Shown here in pieces: positions 25,545 to 34,658 of a stretch of 64,000 bases of DNA. The translations under genes and the position numbers were made by a program. This DNA is from Candidatus Obscuribacterales bacterium (lineage in GTDB: Bacteria; Cyanobacteriota; Vampirovibrionia; Obscuribacterales; Obscuribacteraceae). The notes beneath the pieces are model-generated. The model made no database searches and was not told where the DNA came from. It saw nothing but the letters and a program-made list of their open reading frames with translations. The stretch covers positions 1-64,000 of the forward strand of contig JAIETF010000066.1 of assembly GCA_019745415.1 (NCBI GenBank). Reading direction: 5' to 3'. Position 1 is the stretch's first letter. Each line of letters begins with the position of its first letter.

Positions 25545-26765
25545 CTACACCGCCACGAGGCTTACCGATTTTTCTCTAGCCCATCGGTCGGCTTCTAGTA
25601 TATCGCCAAGCTGTGGTGCTTTAATAGGCTTGTGTACAGATAGTGTTCTTTCTATCGTGCGGGCGATGTCAGTAAATGTAATTTTGCCCTTCAAGAAGCT
25701 ATCCACGGCGATCTCATTGGCGGCATTCAAGACACAGGCGCTGGAATCGTCTTTGGCGGCAACTTCTTGCGCCATGGCCAGGCAGGGGAAGCGACTGAAA
25801 TTTGGTTTTTCAAAAGTAAGGTCTTTCAGTTCGCTTAGACTGAGGCGAGGCACCCTGGCTGAAGGCACTCGGTGTGGATGATAGAGGGCGAAGTGGATGG
25901 GCAAGCGCATGTCTGGCTGGCCCAGCTGCCCTACAATTGAGCCATCGACAAACTCTACAGCTGAGTGCAAGATGGATTGTGGGTGTATAACCACTTCGAT
26001 CTTATGAGCCGGTATAGAGAAGAGCCAGCGAGCTTCGATTACTTCCAACCCTTTATTCATCAAGGTGGCAGAGTCGATTGTGATCTTGGCTCCCATAGAC
26101 CAATTAGGATGCTTTAGGGCATCAGATACGGTGGCACGAGCCATGGCTTCTTCCGACCAGGTGCGAAATGGTCCACCCGAACCTGTGAGCAAAAGCTTTT
26201 CTACTTCACCCGCCTGTTCGAGGCTCTTGCCTGCTGCTTGAGCCTTCAAAATACTGGCTTCCAGCGATTGATAAATAGCCGAGTGTTCCGAGTCGACCGG
26301 AACAATTTTAGAGCCATGTTTTGCTGCTAGTTCATTGACCAAATGACCGGCTGCCACCATTGTTTCTTTGTTGGCTAGGGCAATGGTTTTACCGGCCTTA
26401 ATGGCTTCTAGAGTGGGCTTGACTCCCAGGAAGCCCACCACCGCTGTTACCACTGTTTTGGCAGCAGGATGGGTGGCACAGGCAATTAGACCTTCTTCAC
26501 CGATAAGTATTTCGGTCTTTTTGCCGCTTCTAAAATAATCCGACAGGATGTCTCTCAATGACTCTCTGTCGCTATCGCTAGGTACTGCAACCAGCTCAGG
26601 CTCAAAGTCGACAATTTGCTTGCCGAGAAGTTCAAGGTTAGAGGCACCTGCCGCCAGGGCCGCCACTTCTAAAACCGGTGCACCCGGCGCTAAATGCTCG
26701 CTCTGCAAAATGTCGAGCGTCTGTCTGCCAATCGAGCCAGTTGAGCCCAGAATACTGATAGCCAA
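25545..26765 (-). CDS. dxr: 1-deoxy-D-xylulose 5-phosphate reductoisomerase
   Basis: Second step of the MEP isoprenoid pathway, NADPH-dependent conversion of DXP to MEP. Motifs: ISILGSTGSIGRQTLDI (NADPH), ALANKETMVAAG, VPVDSEHSAI with metal-binding Asp/Glu, the flexible-loop region LLTGSGGPFR and TIDSATLMNKGLEVIEA. I place the start at the TTG at 26765 (406 residues, close to the usual 390-400), because AAGGGG lies about nine bases upstream. The open frame extends to another TTG at 26816, which would add 17 residues not expected before the nucleotide-binding strand. It sits upstream of upp. Confidence 0.96.
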   Translation of the reverse strand: MAISILGSTGSIGRQTLDILQSEHLAPGAPVLEVAALAAGASNLELLGKQIVDFEPELVAVPSDSDRESLRDILSDYFRSGKKTEILIGEEGLIACATHPAAKTVVTAVVGFLGVKPTLEAIKAGKTIALANKETMVAAGHLVNELAAKHGSKIVPVDSEHSAIYQSLEASILKAQAAGKSLEQAGEVEKLLLTGSGGPFRTWSEEAMARATVSDALKHPNWSMGAKITIDSATLMNKGLEVIEARWLFSIPAHKIEVVIHPQSILHSAVEFVDGSIVGQLGQPDMRLPIHFALYHPHRVPSARVPRLSLSELKDLTFEKPNFSRFPCLAMAQEVAAKDDSSACVLNAANEIAVDSFLKGKITFTDIARTIERTLSVHKPIKAPQLGDILEADRWAREKSVSLVAV

Positions 26766-26832
26766 AGCAAAACCCCTTGTCTGTATAGACAAGATTGTGT
26801 CAGAAAGCTGGGTCAATCACATGAAAGAACCC

Positions 26833-27981
26833 TTAAAAGCGCCTTGGGGGCAAAGCTGGTGGTAATTCCAGCCTTGGAATCGTATTGCTTTGGATGAGAC
26901 CCTTCAGGGTTGTCAATGCGGCTTCTCTGTAGGCGGCTTGGTCGCCGCTGCCTCCCCAGAAGCCATAAAAGCCATTGGCTCTTCTGTCCCAATAGGGATT
27001 GTAGGGCATCATTGGCAAATAGCCATTGCCTTGACGCTTCATACCGTTATCGCCCAGGGTATTGTCCGAGCTCATGCGGGCGGCACGGTTTAAAGATATG
27101 GCGTCGTCGAGCTTGCGCATCAAGACTGGGTCTTTCAAATCAACCGGCTGGCCGGTCAGTGCTTGCCCGACTATACCTTTCATTGCCTGGGCCATATAAA
27201 CGTCGGCCAGCCAAATCTTCAGATAAGGATTATCGGATGTGCGCACACCTTCTCTCAACGTGGTCTCAAGTGTATTGAGGCTTCTATCTGAGAGCCCTGA
27301 CATGCGTTGATAATACTGAAATGCCGAAGCAGCGCCGTCTCGGTTCGGGTCTGTTTGTCGGTTGAAGTCGAGGAAACCGCCTGCGCCCTGGGTTTCAGCT
27401 GTCACGGTCTGCGAAATGTCTTTGTTATAAGCGATCATGACGTCGTTTCTAAGCTTGGTCAGATCGGTCGAATCTTTTGGTGTTGTGAGAAATTGAAGAT
27501 TTGGCGGGAAATAGTGAAATTCCTTGGGTTTAGCCGTGCCGTCATTGAAATAAAAGAAGTAACCTTTGCTGTCTACCCAGGGTGTTATTTTCACTCCAGG
27601 CGGCATATCGGTGATTTTGAGATTGTCAAAGTCGCGGCTATGGTATTTGCCTGCATATGATAGTTTCTTATCAAAATCTTTGTCGTTATATGACAGTTCA
27701 AGGGTTTTGCCGGTTATGTTGAGAGCCAATCTTTCAGAGACTGGAGGCAAGGGTTGGTCGGCCGGTCTTACTATGGGCCTGTCCTGAGGCTGCACGGCTG
27801 GACGCTCTTGCTGCTGTTGCGGCTTCACTTCCGGTTTCTGACGCAATAAATCCAGCGGATCGCCCAGGGTCGGGCGCGGGCCTGTCCGTTTATCGCCGGT
27901 GACCAGGTCGAAGTTCGGCTCCGGCCTGCGGTTATTTTCTTGCGGATTATCTGCCAAGCTGAAGTCCCCTGCTTTTGACAC
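26833..27981 (-). CDS. Hydrophilic protein of unknown function with Pro/Gln-rich N-terminus
   Basis: 382 residues, no signal peptide. The first about 95 residues are polar and Pro/Gln/Arg-rich (RPAVQPQDRPIVRPADQPL), probably disordered. The folded part starts near LALNITGKTLELSYNDKDFDKKLSYAGKYHSRDFDNLK and contains VKITPWVDSKGYFFYFNDG, then a helical region including NTLETTLREGVRTSDNPYLKIWLADVYMAQAMKG. The C-terminus is Tyr/Gly/Trp-rich (YNPYWDRRANGFYGFWGGSGD) and then Pro-rich. I recognise no family. It lies directly upstream of dxr on the same strand and may share its transcript. Confidence 0.65.
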   Translation of the reverse strand: MSKAGDFSLADNPQENNRRPEPNFDLVTGDKRTGPRPTLGDPLDLLRQKPEVKPQQQQERPAVQPQDRPIVRPADQPLPPVSERLALNITGKTLELSYNDKDFDKKLSYAGKYHSRDFDNLKITDMPPGVKITPWVDSKGYFFYFNDGTAKPKEFHYFPPNLQFLTTPKDSTDLTKLRNDVMIAYNKDISQTVTAETQGAGGFLDFNRQTDPNRDGAASAFQYYQRMSGLSDRSLNTLETTLREGVRTSDNPYLKIWLADVYMAQAMKGIVGQALTGQPVDLKDPVLMRKLDDAISLNRAARMSSDNTLGDNGMKRQGNGYLPMMPYNPYWDRRANGFYGFWGGSGDQAAYREAALTTLKGLIQSNTIPRLELPPALPPRRF

Positions 27982-28118
27982 TTACTTTTACAGCTATAGA
28001 ATAGGCTAGCCTTGCTTCGAGCAGACGTCAATGTGGCGAATACGAAAGATTAGAAATGGCTAGGTGCTAGACTTTAGCCTTTCGAACTTGGTCGCCTTTG
28101 CGTCTGATTTTTTCATAA

Positions 28119-31100
28119 TTGAGTCAGTCTTTGCCCCAAAAACAGTCCCTGCCAATAGCCAAAATATTCAATGGGGGCTTTTTGCTTTCCATTTTACTTT
28201 GGCAAAGTTCTATTCCTGTTCTATCCCAACCTGCTTTGCTGCGCTCTGAAGAATTTGTCAGTTTGAGGCAGACAGATAATGCTGGGCTTAGCGCCCGGTT
28301 CAATGAGCAAGAGCTGAATTCACCGGGTGAGACCTTTATTTTGGCTGTTGACGGCAAGCCGGTGCAAGAACTTTCACTAGATGAAATAAAGAGACTTCTA
28401 GACGGATCTTATGGTTCAACTTTGTCTTTAGAGTTAGCCGATTCTCTTGGCCAAACTGCCGTGAAAACTGTAGTTCGGCATCCATTGATAAAGCCTACTT
28501 TAGAAACTTTAGATCCATTTCTGTACTTTCAGAATCTGGACGGTGCAAATAATACATCCTTCGTCAATTTGCTTGAGTTGTCCTCAATCAATTCAGACAT
28601 TATCGCTAAAGCTTCTTGCCGAAAGGCAATCGATTCTCTGCAGCAAGAAGACCTGCATTACTCAGTGGCATACTTCAATGCAGTTTTGTTGCTGCAAGCA
28701 AGTGGTGATTTTGCCGAAGCTGATAAGTATTTTGAGAAACTGCTTGCTGAAATGAACCACACGGGTGAACAGATAGAGCCTTCGACCTATTTTGCTGAAC
28801 TGGTGCGCAATCTTCTTGCCCTAGGTAAAGTCAGCCAGGCCGAGAGGTTGTGCAGGAGTTTTCAGGTCAAAAGCAGAGAAAAAGCAAAAGACGATGGCAG
28901 CGCATACTATTCGCCTCAGTTTCTTGAACTGTCAGAACTTTATGCCAGTATTCCCACTAGTTCGGCTAAAGCCGCTGGTCTGGCATTGGCTAGAGAACTT
29001 GCAGGCAAAGTTTCATCTTCAAAGGCGGCAGTCTTTTCTGACGAATGGCTTCGCTTTGCTCAGATAATTCAGTCTTATGGCATGACCGAGAGCGCTCTCT
29101 TGATTTGTGCTCAATTAAACGCGAAGCCGATGGTTGATAGAAAGAACCTTTATTTGCTCTATTACAAAGCCAGATTAGAGGCTGAACTTGGTCTGTTTGC
29201 CGCTGCAGAAAATGAGCTTTTGAGTCTGAAAGAGCGTTTTACCAAACTTCCCGAGAAAGAGCGCCGACTGCTCGAACGGTTGCCGGCATTTTTCCCCCGA
29301 CAGTCGGATCTTGATAGCGCTTTACTTAGCGTTGCTAAAAAGAAAATTCCAGCTGCACCGCCGCCACTTAAGCCGACTTCGCCCAGCTTCGACTATCCGT
29401 CCGATACATCGGGGCTGGTTCTGGCAAGAGACGCTCAACTTGCAATTGAGCAGCGAAAATATGACCAAGTCAAAATCATAACAAACAAACTTGTCTCAAA
29501 ATTTGCTGATTCTCGGGCGGCAAAGTTAGGGCAAGCAATCAGACAGAATTATTTTGCCACTTGTATGCATCTGGCAAGAAGGTTGACCGATTGCGGTCAA
29601 TTGACGCAGGCACGAGAACTTTTGCATAAATTGCAGCAAGTCTGTATAGCCAAGCAAGATCTTGATTATCGTCATGATATCTCTCTGCCGATGATTGCTT
29701 CCGAGTTTGCCTATATCAATTACAGAGAGACCGGAGATCCTTATTGGCAAAGCTTTTGGGGTGCTATTCAGGGCGGGCGGAAATCTAACTTTCGGGAAGC
29801 GGATTTTGATGAATCTAGAATTCAAAGGTCTTGTTCGAATAATCTACGTCATTTGGCTGTGGCTTTTCATCTTGCCGGCGACAGCAAGAGAGCGCGGCTC
29901 TTCATTGACGGAGCTTTGCAAGAAGCAGAAAAGACGCCTGATGCAAATGGGTTAAGTTTGCTATACACAGACGCTGCAAGAATCTATGCCTGCCAAAACC
30001 AAAAGGATTATTCTTTTGTGCGAGCGCTTTGCACCAAAGCCCTCGCTGATAAGCCAGATATAAATGAGCAGGTTGTCTATTCGCTTGCAGAACTATGCCG
30101 CACCCTTGATGCAAGGGGGCGCTCTCAAGAAGCTTTAGATATTTTGTTGGGGTATGAAAAGGTTATTGCAGCGGATGCTCGCGGTTGGATATGTGGGCCG
30201 TTGGATAGAGAAAAAGCCCTTTTGTATTTGAGATTGGGCAACAATCTAGCTGCACTTTCATCTCTAAAACAAAATTTTGAAGGTGAAACTTTGAGCTCCA
30301 GAGATAGTCTTTTGTCTGCGCAAATCTCAGAACGACTTGGCGATAGACATGCTGCTGCCGGTGCCTATTTGAATGCGGTGGGCCAAGCTTCTACTCTATC
30401 TGAGTTTGAGAAAGAGAAAATAATCAAGAAAGCAATCGCCCTTTGCCGAAGCGGCTCGAAGCTGGACACGCTTCTACTGGCAAAAGCTTATCTGGCATTA
30501 AGCGGGCTTGAATATGAGCGCAATGCCGACCTTTCTCTTTCTCTTAGAGAGAAAGCTTGTGAACTATTGCCCGATTCCGATCCGGAGAAGCCTCGATTGC
30601 TTGAGTCGATAGCTTGGCACAAGGGTTATTCAGCTGGTAGACAGAGCTCAACCAGGCAGGCTGTCGATAGACCGACTGCCGAGAGAGAGGCTCCAGACAA
30701 ACTGCTTAGAGAGAGAATTCACTTGGCTAAAAGGGCTGTGGCAGCGGCATTGTCTCAGAAGGAAGGTGATGTCGTGCACTATTATCTGGCTCTGGCTTTG
30801 CTTGAGGCGCAAGGTGGTATTGTGGATGATGCCATCAAGCATGCCAGGCAAGCAATTGAGGCATACTCAGAAGCTGGCAAGAATGCCTATGCCAAGTGTG
30901 CAAAATATGAGTATTTGATTGATTGCAGGTTGCCCATGGCTTTGGTAGAGGCCGGTCGCTCCGAGCTGGCTACCTCTCTTCTGGACGAGGCCCAAGCCAA
31001 AGTAGACGCTTGCGCCGGTCTCGGCAGTTTGCCTGCCCAAATTCAGATGATGCATCGCTTTAGCTTTTATATGCGGCAGAATAATTTCTTGCGGGCCGAG

Positions 31101-31604
31101 CAAGTACTCGATAATTTTCTTGAAACCGATCTAAATCAAGGTTACTATGCACCACCTGAGCATGATGTCCACATATGTCGCGGTCCTGGTGACTATCCAG
31201 TGCAGTCAAGTCAGAGCCTCGTGGATGATATTCTTGATGTCATCGGCCACGCTGGTGGACAAGCGACTGGTGTATTCAAAATCAAGCTGCTAGAGAAGAT
31301 TCTTTCGGCACAGAAAAAGCAGTTTGATCAAACTGACTATCGCATAGCCCTAACGCAATGCGCATTAGGTGCATGTCTGCAGTCTTGCGGCTTCAATGAA
31401 AGGGCTCTTACAACCTTTCAGTCGGCTATTGAAACAATGCATCTCTATGAAAATATGCACCATATTGCAGAGAAGGTAAATCCTGCATATTTTGCTGCTT
31501 TGCAGAAATTGCATAGATACACCGATATAGAATCATTCAAGAGAACCATTAATGACGATTGGAAATCATGGAAACGTAAGGCTAAATCTAGTTGGCGCCG
31601 TTGA
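28119..31604 (+). CDS. Very large exported PDZ-TPR protein
   Basis: 1161 residues, read from a TTG at 28119. There is a signal-like hydrophobic segment (FLLSILLWQSSIPVLS) at about 20-38. Residues about 55-122 resemble a PDZ domain (PGETFILAVDGKPVQELSLDEIKRLLDG...LSLEL). The remainder is almost entirely helical repeats of TPR type, recognisable in pieces such as VAYFNAVLLLQASGDFAEADKYFEKLLAEM, ASYLAL-like pairs, and near the end LTQCALGACLQSCGFNERALTTFQSAIETM. A basic Lys/Trp/Arg tail ends it (DDWKSWKRKAKSSWRR). A periplasmic or envelope-attached interaction platform is the likeliest role. It is followed 130 bases later by the LRR-serpin gene. Confidence 0.75.
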   Translation: MSQSLPQKQSLPIAKIFNGGFLLSILLWQSSIPVLSQPALLRSEEFVSLRQTDNAGLSARFNEQELNSPGETFILAVDGKPVQELSLDEIKRLLDGSYGSTLSLELADSLGQTAVKTVVRHPLIKPTLETLDPFLYFQNLDGANNTSFVNLLELSSINSDIIAKASCRKAIDSLQQEDLHYSVAYFNAVLLLQASGDFAEADKYFEKLLAEMNHTGEQIEPSTYFAELVRNLLALGKVSQAERLCRSFQVKSREKAKDDGSAYYSPQFLELSELYASIPTSSAKAAGLALARELAGKVSSSKAAVFSDEWLRFAQIIQSYGMTESALLICAQLNAKPMVDRKNLYLLYYKARLEAELGLFAAAENELLSLKERFTKLPEKERRLLERLPAFFPRQSDLDSALLSVAKKKIPAAPPPLKPTSPSFDYPSDTSGLVLARDAQLAIEQRKYDQVKIITNKLVSKFADSRAAKLGQAIRQNYFATCMHLARRLTDCGQLTQARELLHKLQQVCIAKQDLDYRHDISLPMIASEFAYINYRETGDPYWQSFWGAIQGGRKSNFREADFDESRIQRSCSNNLRHLAVAFHLAGDSKRARLFIDGALQEAEKTPDANGLSLLYTDAARIYACQNQKDYSFVRALCTKALADKPDINEQVVYSLAELCRTLDARGRSQEALDILLGYEKVIAADARGWICGPLDREKALLYLRLGNNLAALSSLKQNFEGETLSSRDSLLSAQISERLGDRHAAAGAYLNAVGQASTLSEFEKEKIIKKAIALCRSGSKLDTLLLAKAYLALSGLEYERNADLSLSLREKACELLPDSDPEKPRLLESIAWHKGYSAGRQSSTRQAVDRPTAEREAPDKLLRERIHLAKRAVAAALSQKEGDVVHYYLALALLEAQGGIVDDAIKHARQAIEAYSEAGKNAYAKCAKYEYLIDCRLPMALVEAGRSELATSLLDEAQAKVDACAGLGSLPAQIQMMHRFSFYMRQNNFLRAEQVLDNFLETDLNQGYYAPPEHDVHICRGPGDYPVQSSQSLVDDILDVIGHAGGQATGVFKIKLLEKILSAQKKQFDQTDYRIALTQCALGACLQSCGFNERALTTFQSAIETMHLYENMHHIAEKVNPAYFAALQKLHRYTDIESFKRTINDDWKSWKRKAKSSWRR

Positions 31605-31734
31605 GAGCGCTTTTACGTCTGGTATTTGCAGGTACTTGCCTTTGTTTCGGGTTTAAACTTCCTCGCAGCTGGGAATCTTTAGGGAAATTAGATTTAGGAA
31701 GCTCTATTTGGAAAAATTTGATGGGATGTAAAAA

Positions 31735-33645
31735 TTGCCTTCAGCTAATGTAATTACTATTCACGACGCGCCAAAGAGAGTAATCAGTTTTCCGGCTGAT
31801 ACAGAGTTCGGAATTTTGGTGTTATACCCGCCAAAAATTGATCAGTTAATTCTGGATGACTTCATTTCTGTTCGAGACTTGACCTTGGGGCCTGCTAAAG
31901 GTCAAATGGAAGTGCCAACTAATGTGTTGGTAGGCCTCAAGCTGAGCCGGGCCGGCTTACCAAACTTAAGAAAGAGTATTATCTATGGTTTTGACGTCAT
32001 CAACTTTGAGGGACTGTGGGATCTCGCTGCAGAAGATATAGAAGCAATTCTTGAAATGTCTAATTTGTCGTCGGTGCGAATGGAACGGATGGCGAATGAC
32101 AGAGTGCTGGACGTTGTGGCGAAGCTTACTGAATTAAGACACTTAGACCTGAGTAATAGCGCAATTACAGATGAAGGTTTGGCCAAGCTGGGCAATCTGA
32201 TCAATCTGGAAGAACTTAATTTGGCTGGTACTGCCATTGACGGGAGCGGTTTGCTGGCTTTGTCTGGTTTGAAGAAGCTGGTTAGGCTGGACCTATCGCG
32301 CACCAGACTGAATGACGAGGCGTTGCCGTTTGTCACAGCCTTTCATTCTCTAGATCGTCTGGACGCGAGTTATACAAAGGTTACCGATGTTGGATTGAAG
32401 GTACTGAAGTTGATGCCTTCTTTGCAGCAGATCGGACTAAGGGAAACAAAAGTCTCGCCCCACATAAGGGAAGTGAAGAATTTTAAGGCACTAAGGGTAC
32501 CAGAGCAAGTTGATGTTACGCTAATGTCAGGCTATGCGGGCTTTACTAGAAAGTTTTTCAGCATTCTTGAAAGTCTCAATAGTGGAAGCAATTTCGTTGC
32601 TTCCCCCTTATCGGTGTTTCTGATTTTGCACATGCTTGCTCATGGTGCCGCCGGTGCCACCAAAGAAGCCTTTCAAGCGGCCCTTTACGCTGGTTGTGGA
32701 TCTCTGCCGTCGGCAGAAGCTGCCACTAGTCTTTTGCGAGAGCTGGAAGGTCTCAATGATACAGTCAAAATCTGGATCGCCAATTCGATTTGGCTATCCA
32801 GTTCATTTGTGATCAATTCTGATTTTGAGGAGCTGGTAAGACAAAGATATGGAGCTGTTTTCTCGGCTATGCATTCGGACTCAAGTCAAGCTCTCGCTAT
32901 ACTGAACAAATGGGCGGAGGACCAGACCGAGGGGCTTTTGTCTGAGGTATTTACCGAGGCTGATACTGAGGCTATGATGTTATTGGCCAATGTCGTTTAT
33001 TTCAAAGGACTTTGGCTCGATCCATTTTCATTTGATGGGACCAGACCAAGAGACTTTTTTCTCGCTAATGGTCGCGTCAAAGAATGCAAATTTATGCATA
33101 CTGACGGGTTTTTCGATTATCTCAGTTGCCCAGGCTTTGATTGCATTAGTTTGCCTTATCAGGGTGAACGTGTGCAGATGCACTTCTTTCTTCCTCAGAA
33201 GAATCTTAGTCTGAGCCAGTCTATTGATTTTCTCAAAGTCAATTGGAGTCGAGTTTTTTCTGAGCTAACGAAGAAGGAAGGCAGTCTGGCTTTGCCTAAA
33301 TTCAAGATTGACATAGAAGTCGATCTCACGGCTGCCTTTGAACATCTAGGTCTTTCTATTCTTCTCAGCGATGAACACTGCAGCCTGCCCGGTCTCAGTC
33401 CGCCCGCTCTGGATTACAATCTGTATGTAGCTGCAGCAAAGCAAAAGGCTTACTTGAAGGTTGATGAGAAGGGGACTGAAGCGGCTGCTGTCACAAAGGT
33501 TTTGATGATGTCTGGGGCAGGCATGCCCGAAGAGAATCCCGACAAGTTCAACCTTACTTTCGATCGACCTTTCTTTTTTATCTTGAGAGACAGTATCACT
33601 GGTCTAGTCTTGTTTAATGGGGCTGTTGAGAACCCTGAAATTTAG
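31735..33645 (+). CDS. Leucine-rich-repeat / serpin fusion protein
   Basis: 636 residues from a TTG at 31735. Residues about 110-255 hold roughly five LRRs of the bacterial type (LRHLDLSNSAITDEGLAKLGNL, LEELNLAGTAIDGSGLLALSGL, LVRLDLSRTRLNDEALPFV). Residues about 268-636 form a complete serpin: NFVASPLSVFLILHMLAHGAAGATKE, LLANVVYFKGLWLDPF, CISLPYQGERVQMHFFLP, and the reactive-centre hinge DEKGTEAAAVTKVLMMSG followed by FDRPFFFILRDSITGLVLFNGAV. The hinge has the small residues required for an inhibitory mechanism, so it should trap a serine or cysteine protease. P1 lies near the Ser-Gly-Ala after the hinge. No signal peptide is seen, so a cytoplasmic location is implied unless the start is further upstream. 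Nearby target genes are not evident, though lon is in the window. Confidence 0.9.
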   Translation: MPSANVITIHDAPKRVISFPADTEFGILVLYPPKIDQLILDDFISVRDLTLGPAKGQMEVPTNVLVGLKLSRAGLPNLRKSIIYGFDVINFEGLWDLAAEDIEAILEMSNLSSVRMERMANDRVLDVVAKLTELRHLDLSNSAITDEGLAKLGNLINLEELNLAGTAIDGSGLLALSGLKKLVRLDLSRTRLNDEALPFVTAFHSLDRLDASYTKVTDVGLKVLKLMPSLQQIGLRETKVSPHIREVKNFKALRVPEQVDVTLMSGYAGFTRKFFSILESLNSGSNFVASPLSVFLILHMLAHGAAGATKEAFQAALYAGCGSLPSAEAATSLLRELEGLNDTVKIWIANSIWLSSSFVINSDFEELVRQRYGAVFSAMHSDSSQALAILNKWAEDQTEGLLSEVFTEADTEAMMLLANVVYFKGLWLDPFSFDGTRPRDFFLANGRVKECKFMHTDGFFDYLSCPGFDCISLPYQGERVQMHFFLPQKNLSLSQSIDFLKVNWSRVFSELTKKEGSLALPKFKIDIEVDLTAAFEHLGLSILLSDEHCSLPGLSPPALDYNLYVAAAKQKAYLKVDEKGTEAAAVTKVLMMSGAGMPEENPDKFNLTFDRPFFFILRDSITGLVLFNGAVENPEI

Positions 33646-33682
33646 ACTTCATACAAGTTCTGTAATCTTTCTTTCTAACTTT

Positions 33683-34555
33683 CTATCTTGCTGCTTGCAA
33701 TTGCATTTGAGCAATTTTGACTTTTGACAGCCCACCGTCTACGGCAAGAACTTGTCCTGTAATCCAGCTGCTTTCTTTGCTCAGAAGCCAGGCGATAGCC
33801 TGGGCTATATCAGCTGCTTCCCCAAGCCGACCGAGTGGATGCATAGACAAGGAAGCCTGGCGGCTATTTTCATTGCTTGTCACAGACTTAGTCAACTTGG
33901 TTTGCACCAGACCTGGTGCTATGCAGTTAACTCTAATTTTTTGTCTAGAGTAAGATGCGGCAGCTGCCAGCATCAAACCTTCTATGCCGGCTTTGGCGGC
34001 TGAGATAGCTTCGTGGTTTGCCAAACCTATGCTGGCTGCCGCCGAAGATACCAGCACCACAGAGCCGCCTTCTTTTCTCATCACTTTACCGGAAGATCTG
34101 ACGCAGGCAAAAGCCGAATTTAAATTGGCGGCGATTACATTACTGAATTCTGCATAACTTGTTAGATGAGCGGGTTTGAGCAGCAGGCTGCCGACGCAAT
34201 TGGCGGCCCCATCTAGGCGTCCGAATTCCTGCAGTGTCTTCTCGAAGCACTTATCAACTTCATCAAAATTGCTCGCGTCAAGCTGAAAATGGCTGCAACC
34301 TGTTTCACTAGATAGCTCTTCCAGCTTCTCTTGGTCTTTGCCAGCTGCCATGACCTTAGCGCCCTTTTCAGACAGGAGACGACAAAGGGCAGAGCCTATG
34401 TCGCCGGTGGCGCCCAGTATCAGATATGCTTCATGGCTATTGTTTGCTGAATTCAAGGTCAAATTGCACCTACCCTTCGGATTCCTGACGGATCTGTTTT
34501 TGACGAGAGATAATGTTTCCAAATTAGTGTCAAATGATGAACTGGTTGTGAACAA
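33683..34555 (-). CDS. Short-chain dehydrogenase/reductase with atypical active site
   Basis: 290 residues. The Rossmann motif LILGATGDIGSALCRLL and GAANCVGSLLLKPAHL (NNAG equivalent), the catalytic Ser region VVLVSSAAASIG, the terminal RVNCIAPGLVQTKLT and the final WITGQVLAVDGGLS identify an SDR. At the Tyr-x-x-x-Lys position the sequence reads HEAISAAKAG, so the catalytic Tyr is absent while Lys remains. This resembles a subgroup with NHEAIxAAKxG. The first about 40 residues are not expected for an SDR, so translation may start inside, near the NLTLNS segment. It is divergent from the TetR regulator. Confidence 0.85.
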   Translation of the reverse strand: MFTTSSSFDTNLETLSLVKNRSVRNPKGRCNLTLNSANNSHEAYLILGATGDIGSALCRLLSEKGAKVMAAGKDQEKLEELSSETGCSHFQLDASNFDEVDKCFEKTLQEFGRLDGAANCVGSLLLKPAHLTSYAEFSNVIAANLNSAFACVRSSGKVMRKEGGSVVLVSSAAASIGLANHEAISAAKAGIEGLMLAAAASYSRQKIRVNCIAPGLVQTKLTKSVTSNENSRQASLSMHPLGRLGEAADIAQAIAWLLSKESSWITGQVLAVDGGLSKVKIAQMQLQAAR

Positions 34556-34598
34556 AGCGTCTTTCGAATTGAGACCTAGGGATTGTTGTTCGAGCTTT

Positions 34599-34612
34599 AG
34601 GTAGACGTACCT
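34599..34612. promoter_or_regulatory. Candidate TetR operator
   Basis: Inverted repeat AGGTA-GACG-TACCT located between the divergent SDR and TetR genes and just upstream of a TATAAT (34618-34623). A third AGGTA copy overlaps that -10 (34615-34619). The position fits autorepression of the TetR gene, and possibly of the SDR gene. Confidence 0.5.
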
Positions 34613-34617
34613 TCAGG

Positions 34618-34623
34618 TATAAT
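34618..34623 (+). promoter_or_regulatory. -10 element of the TetR gene promoter
   Basis: A consensus TATAAT lies about 35-40 bases before the chosen GTG start. No good -35 is seen at 16-18 bases upstream; the operator-like inverted repeat occupies that spacer. Confidence 0.5.
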
Positions 34624-34658
34624 TTTGCAGAGCTAAGGTGGTAAAGGCAGGCGAACGC

